Made by a program: the position numbers and the translations under genes
Assembly: GCA_019359765.1 (NCBI GenBank)
Contig: JAHHGU010000018.1
Location: 1-64,000 of the forward strand
From: Aphanothece sp. CMT-3BRIN-NPC111
Lineage (GTDB): Bacteria > Cyanobacteriota > Cyanobacteriia > Cyanobacteriales > JAHHGU01
DNA length: 64,000 bases
Reading direction: 5' to 3'
Shown here: in pieces, positions 1-7,111 of the stretch
How positions within the stretch are numbered: the stretch's first letter is position 1
Layout of the letters: each line of letters starts with the position of its first letter
The notes under the pieces: generated by a model
The model's input: the letters and a program-made list of their open reading frames with translations, nothing else
Databases searched by the model: none
What the model was told of the DNA's origin: nothing

Positions 1-1
1 C

Positions 2-76
2 ATTCGCAAACAGTTGCACAACTCGGATAGTTTACGCGATGCGATCGAATCCGTTCTGAAGCAGGCGGCGTCCTAA
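2..76 (+). CDS. C-terminal end of an unidentified protein (partial)
   Basis: An open frame enters from the left edge and ends at TAA 74-76, giving 24 residues beginning IRKQLHNSDSLRDAIE and ending QAAS. The helical, charged tail followed by a short gap to argH suggests the end of a real gene on the same strand. There is too little sequence to name a family. Confidence 0.5.
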   Translation: MRKQLHNSDSLRDAIESVLKQAAS

Positions 77-164
77 TACAGATGGCTACAGCTATAAGTT
101 TTGAAGCAAGCGCCTGCCAATGGTTTAAACTCAACTTTCAACACCCAAAACGTAGGCATTGGCT

Positions 165-1550
165 GTGACTGAACAAAAAACATGGAGCCAGCGGTTTGAA
201 TCGGCGCTGCATCCCGCGATCGCGCGCTTCAATGCCAGTATTGGTTTTGACATTGAACTGATTGAGTACGACCTCACAGGTTCTGTAGCCCATGCCCAAA
301 TGCTCGCCCACACCGGCATCATCTCTGAGTCAGAGGGAGAGCAACTGGTAGCGGGTTTAGAACAAATTCGCCAAGAGTACAGGCAAGAAAGTTTTCATCC
401 CGGCATTGACGCGGAGGACGTACATTTTGCGGTTGAGCGGCGGCTAACGGAGATTGTTGGCGACGTTGGCAAAAAACTACATACTGCGCGATCGCGCAAT
501 GACCAAGTTGGAACCGATACGCGACTTTACCTGCGAGACCAGATTGAACAAATCCGCGTCCAGGTGCGGGAATTTCAGGGCGTTCTCCTCGACCTCGCCT
601 CAGACAACGTTGAAACCATTATCCCTGGCTACACCCACCTGCAACGCGCCCAGCCAGTAAGCTTAGCTCATCACCTCTTGGCTTACTTTGAAATGGCACA
701 ACGAGACTGGGAACGCCTCGGAGAGGTATATAGGAGAACAAATATCTCGCCGCTGGGTTGTGGGGCATTAGCGGGTACTACTTTCCCGATTGACAGGCAC
801 TACACCGCATCGTTGCTGAACTTTGGCGATGTCTATGCCAACAGTCTCGATGGAGTGAGCGATCGCGACTTTGCGATTGAATTTCTTTGTGCTGCCAGCC
901 TGATCGCAGTTCACTTGAGCCGTCTTTCTGAAGAAGTTATCCTTTGGGCGTCTGAAGAATTTGCCTTTGTCAAACTCAAAGATAGCTGTGCTACAGGCTC
1001 CAGCATCATGCCCCAAAAGAAAAACCCGGATGTACCCGAACTGGTACGGGGCAAAGCTGGGCGTATTTTTGGTCACCTGCAAGCAATGCTTGTGCTGATG
1101 AAGGGACTACCGCTGGCTTATAACAAAGACCTGCAAGAAGACAAAGAAGCTTTGTTTGACGCTGTTAAGACGGTTAAAGCAAGCCTTGAAGCGATGACAA
1201 TTTTGCTGAAAGAAGGGTTAGAATTTCGCCAGGAGCGTCTGGCTCAAGCAGTGGCGTCAGACTTCTCTAATGCCACAGATGTAGCCGACTATCTGGCGGC
1301 GCGGGGCGTCCCCTTCCGGGAGGCTTACAACTTAGTTGGTAAGGTAGTCAGAACTTGCCTTGCCACAGGTAAACTGCTTTATGATTTGAGCCTAGAAGAA
1401 TGGAGGGAATTACACCCAGCCATTGATGAAGATATTTATGAAGCGATCGCACCCCACCAAGTCGTCGCCGCCCGCAATAGTTACGGTGGCACAGGTTTCG
1501 AGCAGGTGCGAAAAGCGCTGGATTTCGCTCGGTCTCAGATGACGGGCTGA
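165..1550 (+). CDS. argH: Argininosuccinate lyase
   Basis: This enzyme splits argininosuccinate into arginine and fumarate, the last step of arginine synthesis, in the cytosol. The protein matches the fumarase/aspartase superfamily over its full length of about 460 residues. Visible motifs are the N-terminal [13 protein letters not shown] block and the superfamily signature [12 protein letters not shown], whose flexible loop carries the catalytic serine. Two starts are possible: TTG at 159 or GTG at 165. GTG is chosen because it gives [15 protein letters not shown], the usual cyanobacterial N-terminus as I remember it. A 9-bp stem-loop lies 16 bases after the stop. The gene looks intact. Confidence 0.96.
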   Translation: MTEQKTWSQRFESALHPAIARFNASIGFDIELIEYDLTGSVAHAQMLAHTGIISESEGEQLVAGLEQIRQEYRQESFHPGIDAEDVHFAVERRLTEIVGDVGKKLHTARSRNDQVGTDTRLYLRDQIEQIRVQVREFQGVLLDLASDNVETIIPGYTHLQRAQPVSLAHHLLAYFEMAQRDWERLGEVYRRTNISPLGCGALAGTTFPIDRHYTASLLNFGDVYANSLDGVSDRDFAIEFLCAASLIAVHLSRLSEEVILWASEEFAFVKLKDSCATGSSIMPQKKNPDVPELVRGKAGRIFGHLQAMLVLMKGLPLAYNKDLQEDKEALFDAVKTVKASLEAMTILLKEGLEFRQERLAQAVASDFSNATDVADYLAARGVPFREAYNLVGKVVRTCLATGKLLYDLSLEEWRELHPAIDEDIYEAIAPHQVVAARNSYGGTGFEQVRKALDFARSQMTG

Positions 1551-1566
1551 TTAGCCCAGACAACTC

Positions 1567-1592
1567 GCTGGCAGCGGCATAACGCTGCCAGC
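1567..1592 (+). terminator. Stem-loop after argH
   Basis: GCTGGCAGC and GCTGCCAGC form a perfect 9-bp stem around an 8-base loop, just downstream of the argH stop. No T-run follows, so it may be an RNA-stabilising hairpin or a weak terminator. Confidence 0.45.
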
Positions 1593-1788
1593 AGCAGAGA
1601 CAGACATACACTCAGCAATCTGGGTTAAGAATAAGTTGTCTTCCGTTAAAGGCGTGAGGGTGCTTCCCTGTGAAAGCAAACCTCTCCCTTTTGTCCCCTT
1701 GTCTTCCTTGTCTCCCTTGTTCCCCTGCGGTTTACGAGGTAGATGCAATCGGACACAATATGACTTGGAGTGGTACTTGAAGAGCGAC

Positions 1789-1953
1789 TTAACTACTAGC
1801 CATTTGATCCTCTTCTTCTTCCTCACTTTTCGGCGCTTTCTGCCGATACTTTGATTTGAAGAAACGACCAGTATTTTGGCGTTTCCGGAACTTGCGAGCA
1901 TAGGCTTGGTTACGCTGCGCCTTTTCTTTTTTTAGGTTGCGGCGCTTTGCCAT
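1789..1953 (-). CDS. Small basic conserved cyanobacterial protein of unknown function
   Basis: A 54-residue protein starting MAKRRNLKKEKAQRNQAYAR. The first two thirds are very rich in Lys and Arg; the end is acidic (SEEEEEDQ). The ATG at 1953 is preferred over an upstream in-frame start because GAGG sits five bases before it. The N-terminus resembles a small hypothetical protein I recall as widespread in cyanobacteria. The charge pattern suggests RNA or ribosome binding, but that is inference. It is convergent with argH. Confidence 0.7.
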   Translation of the reverse strand: MAKRRNLKKEKAQRNQAYARKFRKRQNTGRFFKSKYRQKAPKSEEEEEDQMASS

Positions 1954-2051
1954 GTTTACCTCATTTATAAACAACAAAAAAACAGCCTCTAAGCCTTAAT
2001 GAGGCTATATCCGCGACCTGGCTATATTTTTGCCGCAGTCATTGGTTGTAG

Positions 2052-2436
2052 AGGCTTGTGACGTACTCCCAGCGCCAAACGGAAGCCGTTATGGCGTGGG
2101 CTTCTAAAGATCGCTCCTTAGAAATTTTCTGCTTCATCCGCCTTTCCTAGATACCCAGATGTATACACCCAAATATCACTGTAAAAGATACGTCCACAGA
2201 CAGTTTAAAGATACGTGACATCCCACCGCATCTATTTAATGGTTGCCAAACCAATGTGTGAAGCACCTCGCCAACTAGAGGCTAGGCTTCCTGGACTCAA
2301 CTTGCCCGTAGGTCTTACTGTTGATGCTCCTAGTCTTTCAACTAGCTTCTCAGGCGTTAATTCCGGTACTTCCTACCGTAATTTGCTAATCGTAACACAA
2401 AGCCGCTCAAAGAGCGGGCGGGGTTTTCAACCCAAA
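2052..2436. mobile_element. Probable non-autonomous IS200/IS605-like remnant
   Basis: A non-coding block of about 385 bases is bounded by hairpins. At 2068-2100, CCCAGCGCCAAACGG pairs imperfectly with CCGTTATGGCGTGGG around AAG, next to a TGACGTACTCCC stretch resembling the end region of cyanobacterial tnpB elements. At 2403-2417, CCGCTC-AAA-GAGCGG forms a perfect hairpin, followed by a smaller one at 2421-2433. No transposase frame is intact; the open frame across 2215-2445 is not recognisable. Subterminal hairpins without terminal inverted repeats are typical of IS200/IS605 ends. Family assignment is from memory. Confidence 0.4.
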
Positions 2437-2614
2437 AAAGGATAATAAATAATACTACGATTAATCAAATAATTGCCGATTACTCATCTAAACAGCTTAT
2501 TCAAGTTACCGAACCTGCATCCGTACCGTCTAGAATCTTTCTTCCCCCCTGGAAATTTCCAGTTAACCTTACGGATATAACGGGGGAGAGGAAACTGGGG
2601 AAAGTTTAGGGAAG

Positions 2615-3124
2615 TTGAGTCCCGTAAAATTGACAACTAATCCAAACACATGGTGGCAAAGCTCACAAATGAAGAGGTCATGGCAATTTGTACAAACAGT
2701 CCTGGGTATTATCTTCCGCCATCCCGTCACCGGCACAACCATCATCCCAATGCTGCCAGATGGTCGAATTGTGCTAATTCGGCGTCGTGACAGCGGTGAG
2801 TGGGGCTTACCGGGCGGTATTGTGAATTGGGGTGAAGATATTCCTACAACAGTGGGGCGGGAGTTGGCAGAGGAGACGGGACTCTCTTTGGTAAAGATTC
2901 GCCGCTTAGTTGGGGTTTACTCAGCACCGGATCGCGATCCCAGAATTCATTCTATTGCTGTGCTGGTCGAAGCTGATGTTCAGGGAACGATGCAAGTTCA
3001 AGATAACCTGGAAATTATTGAGGTTCAGGCGTTTGTTCCCACAGATCTGCCCAAGGGCAAGCTTTCCCATGACCATAATCGACAGTTGCAGGACTACTTT
3101 GACGGCCTGACAACGTTAGCTTAA
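2615..3124 (+). CDS. Nudix hydrolase
   Basis: A cytosolic hydrolase of nucleoside-diphosphate-linked compounds; the substrate cannot be read from sequence. The Nudix box is complete, starting GGIVNWGED and ending RELAEETGL, and fits Gx5Ex7REUxEExGU. A short N-terminal part (WQFVQTVLGIIFRHP) precedes the domain. The start is uncertain: TTG at 2615 gives 169 residues, while ATG at 2669 gives a shorter form beginning MKRSWQF. Neither has a strong ribosome site. It stands alone between the mobile remnant and a hydrolase gene. Confidence 0.88.
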   Translation: MSPVKLTTNPNTWWQSSQMKRSWQFVQTVLGIIFRHPVTGTTIIPMLPDGRIVLIRRRDSGEWGLPGGIVNWGEDIPTTVGRELAEETGLSLVKIRRLVGVYSAPDRDPRIHSIAVLVEADVQGTMQVQDNLEIIEVQAFVPTDLPKGKLSHDHNRQLQDYFDGLTTLA

Positions 3125-3193
3125 GCTTAAGCATTAGTAAAAAATGCTTATGACCCAAGCGTAGGCTGCTGTATTAAAGAACTATTAACCCGG

Positions 3194-4012
3194 ATGGCTC
3201 TACCCATAAGTAATTCCCGCATCAGGCTACCTCAAGGGCAAATTTTCTGGCGTGAAGTTGGTCAAGGACCGACGCTCGTGTTTTTACATGGCTCTTGGAG
3301 CGATAGCAGTCAATGGATATCGGTTGTCAATCGTTTGAGTAAAGATTACCATTGCTTTGCACCAGACTTACTTGGGTTTGGAGACTCGGAATGTCCCCAG
3401 GTTAATTACTCTATTGAGCTAGAGGTGGAATGTTTAGCCGAGTTCTTAGAGACGTTGAACCAGCGGCAGGTGTATTTAATTGGTCACTCGCTAGGGGGAT
3501 GGATTGCGGCTAGCTATGCCCTGAAATATCCGGATCTGGTGAGTGGTTTGGTGCTGTTGGCACCAGAAGGGCTGTCAGACCAGAAAGTGAGAAAACATGG
3601 GTGGTGGACTCGATTCTTGCTGGGGCGTTCGTCGTTGCTGTTTTGGTTATTGCGATCGCTCCAGTCCTTAGCTTCATTGCTGGGTCAGCAAGAAAAATTT
3701 AAGCGAACGAGTGAGTATTGGCAACAGAGGCTCAAGTCTCCTACCGCCTGCCAGCTTTTGTGGCAACGAGATAAGTCAGAAATTGAAGCAGAATTATTAC
3801 AGGAAAAATTAGAGTGGCTTAAAGTCCCTGTTTTGATTTTGCAAGGTGGGCAAGACGCCCCTACGGCGATCGCGACCAGTAAAACATACGCTAACTTAAC
3901 TCCAGCAGCCAAATATCACATTATTGATAAAGGCGGCAATAACTTACCCCAAGAGTTTCCACAGCAGGTTGCTCAGTGCATTAGTGACTTCATCAATAGT
4001 TATGAGTTATGA
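3194..4012 (+). CDS. Alpha/beta-fold hydrolase with altered catalytic triad
   Basis: A 272-residue alpha/beta hydrolase. The oxyanion region HGSW, the nucleophile elbow GHSLGG and the acid position in LILQGGQD are present. The usual histidine segment, typically GHNLPQE in relatives I recall, reads GGNNLPQE here, so the catalytic His position is Asn249 (codon AAT at 3938-3940, one base from CAT). No nearby His obviously replaces it, so the protein may be inactive or do something else. Its last residues SYEL and its stop codon are supplied by a heptamer repeat. Substrate unknown. Confidence 0.85.
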   Translation: MALPISNSRIRLPQGQIFWREVGQGPTLVFLHGSWSDSSQWISVVNRLSKDYHCFAPDLLGFGDSECPQVNYSIELEVECLAEFLETLNQRQVYLIGHSLGGWIAASYALKYPDLVSGLVLLAPEGLSDQKVRKHGWWTRFLLGRSSLLFWLLRSLQSLASLLGQQEKFKRTSEYWQQRLKSPTACQLLWQRDKSEIEAELLQEKLEWLKVPVLILQGGQDAPTAIATSKTYANLTPAAKYHIIDKGGNNLPQEFPQQVAQCISDFINSYEL

Positions 4013-4039
4013 GTTATGAGTTATGAGTTATGAGTTTTG
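3998..4039 (+). repeat. Heptamer tandem repeat (AGTTATG)5 AGTTTTG
   Basis: Five perfect AGTTATG units and one AGTTTTG variant overlap the 3' end of the hydrolase gene and provide its last codons and TGA stop. The same unit recurs at 26924-26965, with degenerate copies near 13460 and 58605. It is a short tandemly repeated repetitive sequence of the type common in cyanobacteria. Confidence 0.9.
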
Positions 4040-4116
4040 CGGTTCTACAGTAATTTTCGGCTTAGTGCAGTACAGTTGACTTTACACCCATGCACGCATC
4101 GAGATGCTGCTATAAA

Positions 4117-4166
4117 TGTATGTTTGCTAGAAGCTAATTGCTAAAAGCTAACTGAAGGATTGCTAT
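4117..4166. repeat. Dispersed repeat, copy 1 (with internal duplication)
   Basis: The segment starting TGTATGTTTGCTAGAAGC and ending GAAGGATTGCTATA matches 49795-49831 closely. This copy has an extra 13-14 bases from an internal near-duplication (GCTAGAAGCTAATT / GCTAAAAGCTAACT). It overlaps the coaX stop codon by four bases. Confidence 0.6.
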
Positions 4167-5011
4167 AACTCAAAACTGATAACTTTTAAAGACCGCATTC
4201 CCCAAAAAATCAAATGGGGGTCGGCAATGACTCCAGCAGCCACCTCAGGAAACTGTGCTTGGAGATAAGTTAGAAGAAGAGTGCGATCGCCCCCGGTTAT
4301 CGCAATACGACTTTCTGGAAACTGCTGCCACCAGGCAGAGATGAAATCCCGGACACCCGCCAATAGCGTGTAGATAACGCCACTGTGAATGGATGCCTGT
4401 GTAGTCGCAGCCCAACGCGGCGGCATTTGGCTGGGCAATTCAATTTTCGGTAAAGCAGCTGTTCCTTGAGCTAAGGAATTTAACTGTAACTTTAGTCCCG
4501 GTAGAATTGCCCCGCCCACAAGCTGGCGATCGCTATCTGCGCCTGTAAAAGTAAGTGCTGTACCAGCATCAATTACCAGTACTGGCCAGCTAAGGGTAAC
4601 ACCTGCACCCCACAATGCCAGGGCGCGATCCACTCCCAGTGTGGGATAAGTTCCTGGCAGGGGAATTTGCTCTAAGGTAATCACTCGAACACCTGGCAAA
4701 GTCTGCCAAAGTGATGTCTGAGCTGGAACCACCGAAGCTAAATAAACAGGCAGGTGGCTAGGGGTGCCCCCAGTACGCTCTAACTGGGAAATCAAGCTGG
4801 GCGGAAAGAATTTTTGATCATATTTCCCGACAGCCCAGCACTTAGCCACCTGCGGGACATCTGCCGCTGATAGATGGTCACTATCCCAGGCACAACAAAG
4901 CGTTTCACCGCTAAAGCAGGCCCAGTGCAGCCGGGAATTCCCGATTGTCAAACCCAGCCACCATCGATTTTGGATTTTGGATTTTGGATTTTGGATTGTT
5001 AAGCTCCTCAA
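4163..5011 (-). CDS. coaX: Type III pantothenate kinase
   Basis: It phosphorylates pantothenate, the first step of coenzyme A synthesis. The ASKHA-fold motifs of CoaX are visible: TIGNSRLHWA near the N-terminus, GVDRALALWGA, VIDAGTALTF and GGAILPG, then SGVIYTLLAGV and ITGGD. At 282 residues it is slightly long because the N-terminus (about residues 5-16, IQNPKSKIQNR) is encoded by a GATTTTG tandem repeat. The predicted start is TTG at 5011; an internal TTG at the LTIGNS segment is the only alternative downstream of the repeat. The C-terminus SFEL-stop also has repeat-like sequence. Confidence 0.9.
   Translation of the reverse strand: MRSLTIQNPKSKIQNRWWLGLTIGNSRLHWACFSGETLCCAWDSDHLSAADVPQVAKCWAVGKYDQKFFPPSLISQLERTGGTPSHLPVYLASVVPAQTSLWQTLPGVRVITLEQIPLPGTYPTLGVDRALALWGAGVTLSWPVLVIDAGTALTFTGADSDRQLVGGAILPGLKLQLNSLAQGTAALPKIELPSQMPPRWAATTQASIHSGVIYTLLAGVRDFISAWWQQFPESRIAITGGDRTLLLTYLQAQFPEVAAGVIADPHLIFWGMRSLKVISFEL
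4966..4997 (-). repeat. Heptamer tandem repeat (GATTTTG)4 inside coaX start
   Basis: Four perfect GATTTTG units plus GATT lie within the first codons of coaX. Three units make seven codons, read on the minus strand as the peptide period NPKSKIQ. A 32-base block with the same sequence occurs at 29053-29084, and degenerate units lie in the truA start. Confidence 0.9.
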
Positions 5012-5055
5012 CTCATTGATGATTTTTAACTCAGTTATAGGTTTTTTAATAAATC

Positions 5056-5076
5056 GTTACAAGTTAAGCGTGTAAC
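5056..5076. promoter_or_regulatory. Inverted repeat upstream of flv3
   Basis: GTTACA and TGTAAC are separated by nine bases, 50 bases before the flv3 start. The half site resembles the RpaB/HLR1 core TTACA, but the two halves are inverted rather than direct, so it does not fit the HLR1 consensus. It could be an operator or coincidence. Confidence 0.3.
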
Positions 5077-5125
5077 AATAAATGTAGACAAAATACCTAT
5101 GGGCTAGCTCAGAAGGAGACCAAAT

Positions 5126-6853
5126 ATGGTAGTGCTCACCGACCGAACCCAAAAGCGGCTGACGATGCAGACAGGTGGGATTGCGCCAGAGACGATGGTG
5201 ATTCGCTCACTAGACTGGGATCGCGATCGCTTTGATATTGAATTTGGGCTGCGAAACGGCACCACATACAATTCTTTTGTGATTCGGGGTGAGCAGGTCG
5301 CCCTTGTAGACACCTCCCACGAGAAGTTCCGCCAACTGTATCTAGACACTCTTAATGGCGTCATCAACCCAGCAGAGATTGATTATCTGATTATCAGCCA
5401 CACTGAGCCGGATCATAGCGGATTAGTCAAAGATGTCCTGGCGCTAGCACCTCAGGCAGTTGTGGTGGGGTCAAAAGTAGCGATCCAGTTTCTAGAAGAC
5501 TTTGTACATCAGCCGTTTGAGCGGCGAATCGTGAAAAATGGCGATCGCCTGGATTTGGGGAATGGGCACGAATTGGAATTTGTGATTGCGCCCAACCTCC
5601 ACTGGCCGGACACAATGTTCACCTATGACCATAAAACCCAAATTTTATTTACTTGCGATGCCTTTGGGTTGCACTACTGCTCAGATAGCACCTTTGACGA
5701 AGACTTATCAGCAATCGAAGCCGATTTCCGATTTTATTACGAATGCTTGATGGCTCCCAATGCCCGCTCGGTACTATCTGCCCTGAAGCGGATGGGAGAA
5801 TTACCAGAAGTTAGCACGATTGCTACAGGTCATGGTTGCCTGTTACGCCACAACGTTGACGAACTGGTGGGTCGCTATCGCCAGTGGAGTCAAGCCAAAG
5901 CCAAGGCAGAAACAACAGTTACTGTATTTTATATCTCAGATTACGGGTATAGCGATCGCCTTTCGCAGTCACTCGCCAGAGGTATAACCAAAACAGGTGT
6001 CGGTGTCGAAACAATTGACCTGAAATCAGCCGATCCGCAGGAAGTTCAGGAAATCGTCAGTCGTTCAGCGGGTATCGTCATCGGTATGCCCCCTGCCTCT
6101 GGAACAGCAGCGACTGCTGCCCAAGCTGCTATCAGTACCGTCTTAGCTGCTGTCAAGGATAAGCAAGCAGTTGGTATGTTTGAGTCTTACGGGGGAGATG
6201 ATGAACCAGTAGATACCCTATTGAGTAAATTTAGGGATTTGGGTTTGAGGGTAGCGTTTCCAGCGATTCGGATTAAAGACGCACCTACCGAAGCCACTTA
6301 CCAGCTGTGTGAAGAAGCAGGTACTGACTTGGGGCAATTGCTGACACGCGATCGCGCGATCAAGCAGATCAAGTCCCTTGATGCCGAACTTGAAAAAGCC
6401 CTAGGAAGAATCAGTGGTGGATTATACATCATAACTGCAAAAAAAGGTGATGTTGCTAGCGCCATGTTAGCCTCTTGGGTATCTCAAGCTAGCTTTCAAC
6501 CGCTAGGACTGACTATTGCTGTTGCCAAAGATCGGGCAATTGAGTCCTTAATGCAAGTAGGCGATCGCTTTGTTCTAAATGTCTTAGAAGAAGGAAATTA
6601 TCAAGCGCTGATGAAACACTTCCTAAAGCGCTTCCCACCCGGTGCAGACCGCTTTGCTGGTATCAAAACCCAGCCAGCCGAAAACGGTTCCCCAATTCTA
6701 ACGGACGCTCTCGCCTACATGGAATGCCAAGTTTCTAGTCGGATGGAGTGTAGCGATCATTGGCTTGTTTATAGCACCGTTGAAGCAGGGCGAGTAAGTA
6801 AGCCAGACGCACTAACGGCTGTGCATCACAGGAAAGTGGGGAACTACTACTAG
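5126..6853 (+). CDS. flv3: A-type diflavin flavodiiron protein, Flv3-like (canonical iron site)
   Basis: A 575-residue class C flavodiiron protein. Domain order is a metallo-beta-lactamase-like di-iron domain (about 35-260), a flavodoxin domain (about 270-410) and an NAD(P)H:flavin oxidoreductase domain (about 430-575). The iron-ligand motif is canonical: H92-T-E94-P-D96-H97. In cyanobacteria Flv1 and Flv3 work together, passing electrons from the acceptor side of photosystem I to oxygen to form water. A strong GAAGGAG ribosome site precedes the ATG. The non-canonical partner follows 258 bases downstream. Flv3 rather than Flv4 is inferred from pairing without the small gene that sits inside the flv4-flv2 operon. 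Confidence 0.9.
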   Translation: MVVLTDRTQKRLTMQTGGIAPETMVIRSLDWDRDRFDIEFGLRNGTTYNSFVIRGEQVALVDTSHEKFRQLYLDTLNGVINPAEIDYLIISHTEPDHSGLVKDVLALAPQAVVVGSKVAIQFLEDFVHQPFERRIVKNGDRLDLGNGHELEFVIAPNLHWPDTMFTYDHKTQILFTCDAFGLHYCSDSTFDEDLSAIEADFRFYYECLMAPNARSVLSALKRMGELPEVSTIATGHGCLLRHNVDELVGRYRQWSQAKAKAETTVTVFYISDYGYSDRLSQSLARGITKTGVGVETIDLKSADPQEVQEIVSRSAGIVIGMPPASGTAATAAQAAISTVLAAVKDKQAVGMFESYGGDDEPVDTLLSKFRDLGLRVAFPAIRIKDAPTEATYQLCEEAGTDLGQLLTRDRAIKQIKSLDAELEKALGRISGGLYIITAKKGDVASAMLASWVSQASFQPLGLTIAVAKDRAIESLMQVGDRFVLNVLEEGNYQALMKHFLKRFPPGADRFAGIKTQPAENGSPILTDALAYMECQVSSRMECSDHWLVYSTVEAGRVSKPDALTAVHHRKVGNYY

Positions 6854-6862
6854 AGTTATAGC

Positions 6863-6900
6863 AAGCCTAAATCATTTGTGAACTTGATCTTAGGCTTTTT
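6863..6900 (+). terminator. Rho-independent-type terminator after flv3
   Basis: AAGCCTAA pairs with TTAGGCTT, and an inner ATCA/TGAT can extend the helix; a run of T follows. It lies ten bases after the flv3 stop, so flv3 and flv1 are probably separate transcripts or joined by read-through. Confidence 0.7.
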
Positions 6901-7111
6901 AAGTCGCGCTCTTAGTGTCTTTGCGTCTTTGTGGTTTGTTAGAAAAGTTAGTTGAGACTGTAGTTATCTAATAGATTTGCTAGTTGAGGATAAAGCGGTC
7001 TATTCTCTTCATCCGATCAATTCGGCTCAACTTTTAACTTTTTAAAGGTGGCATCAAAAGAGTAGCTCACAGTCTAGAAATCTGCGTCCTTTGCCTTGAA
7101 ATATTTAACTT

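Noticed and set aside
2215..2445. 76-residue open frame inside the mobile remnant
   Set aside because: It crosses a terminal hairpin of the element and has no ribosome site or clear homology; treated as non-coding remnant.
3998..4039. AGTTATG array considered as a CRISPR or other spacer array
   Set aside because: The units are 7 bases long with no spacers; it is a simple tandem repeat.
5056..5076. GTTACA/TGTAAC before flv3 considered as an HLR1 light-response site
   Set aside because: HLR1 needs direct repeats two bases apart; here the halves are inverted and nine bases apart.
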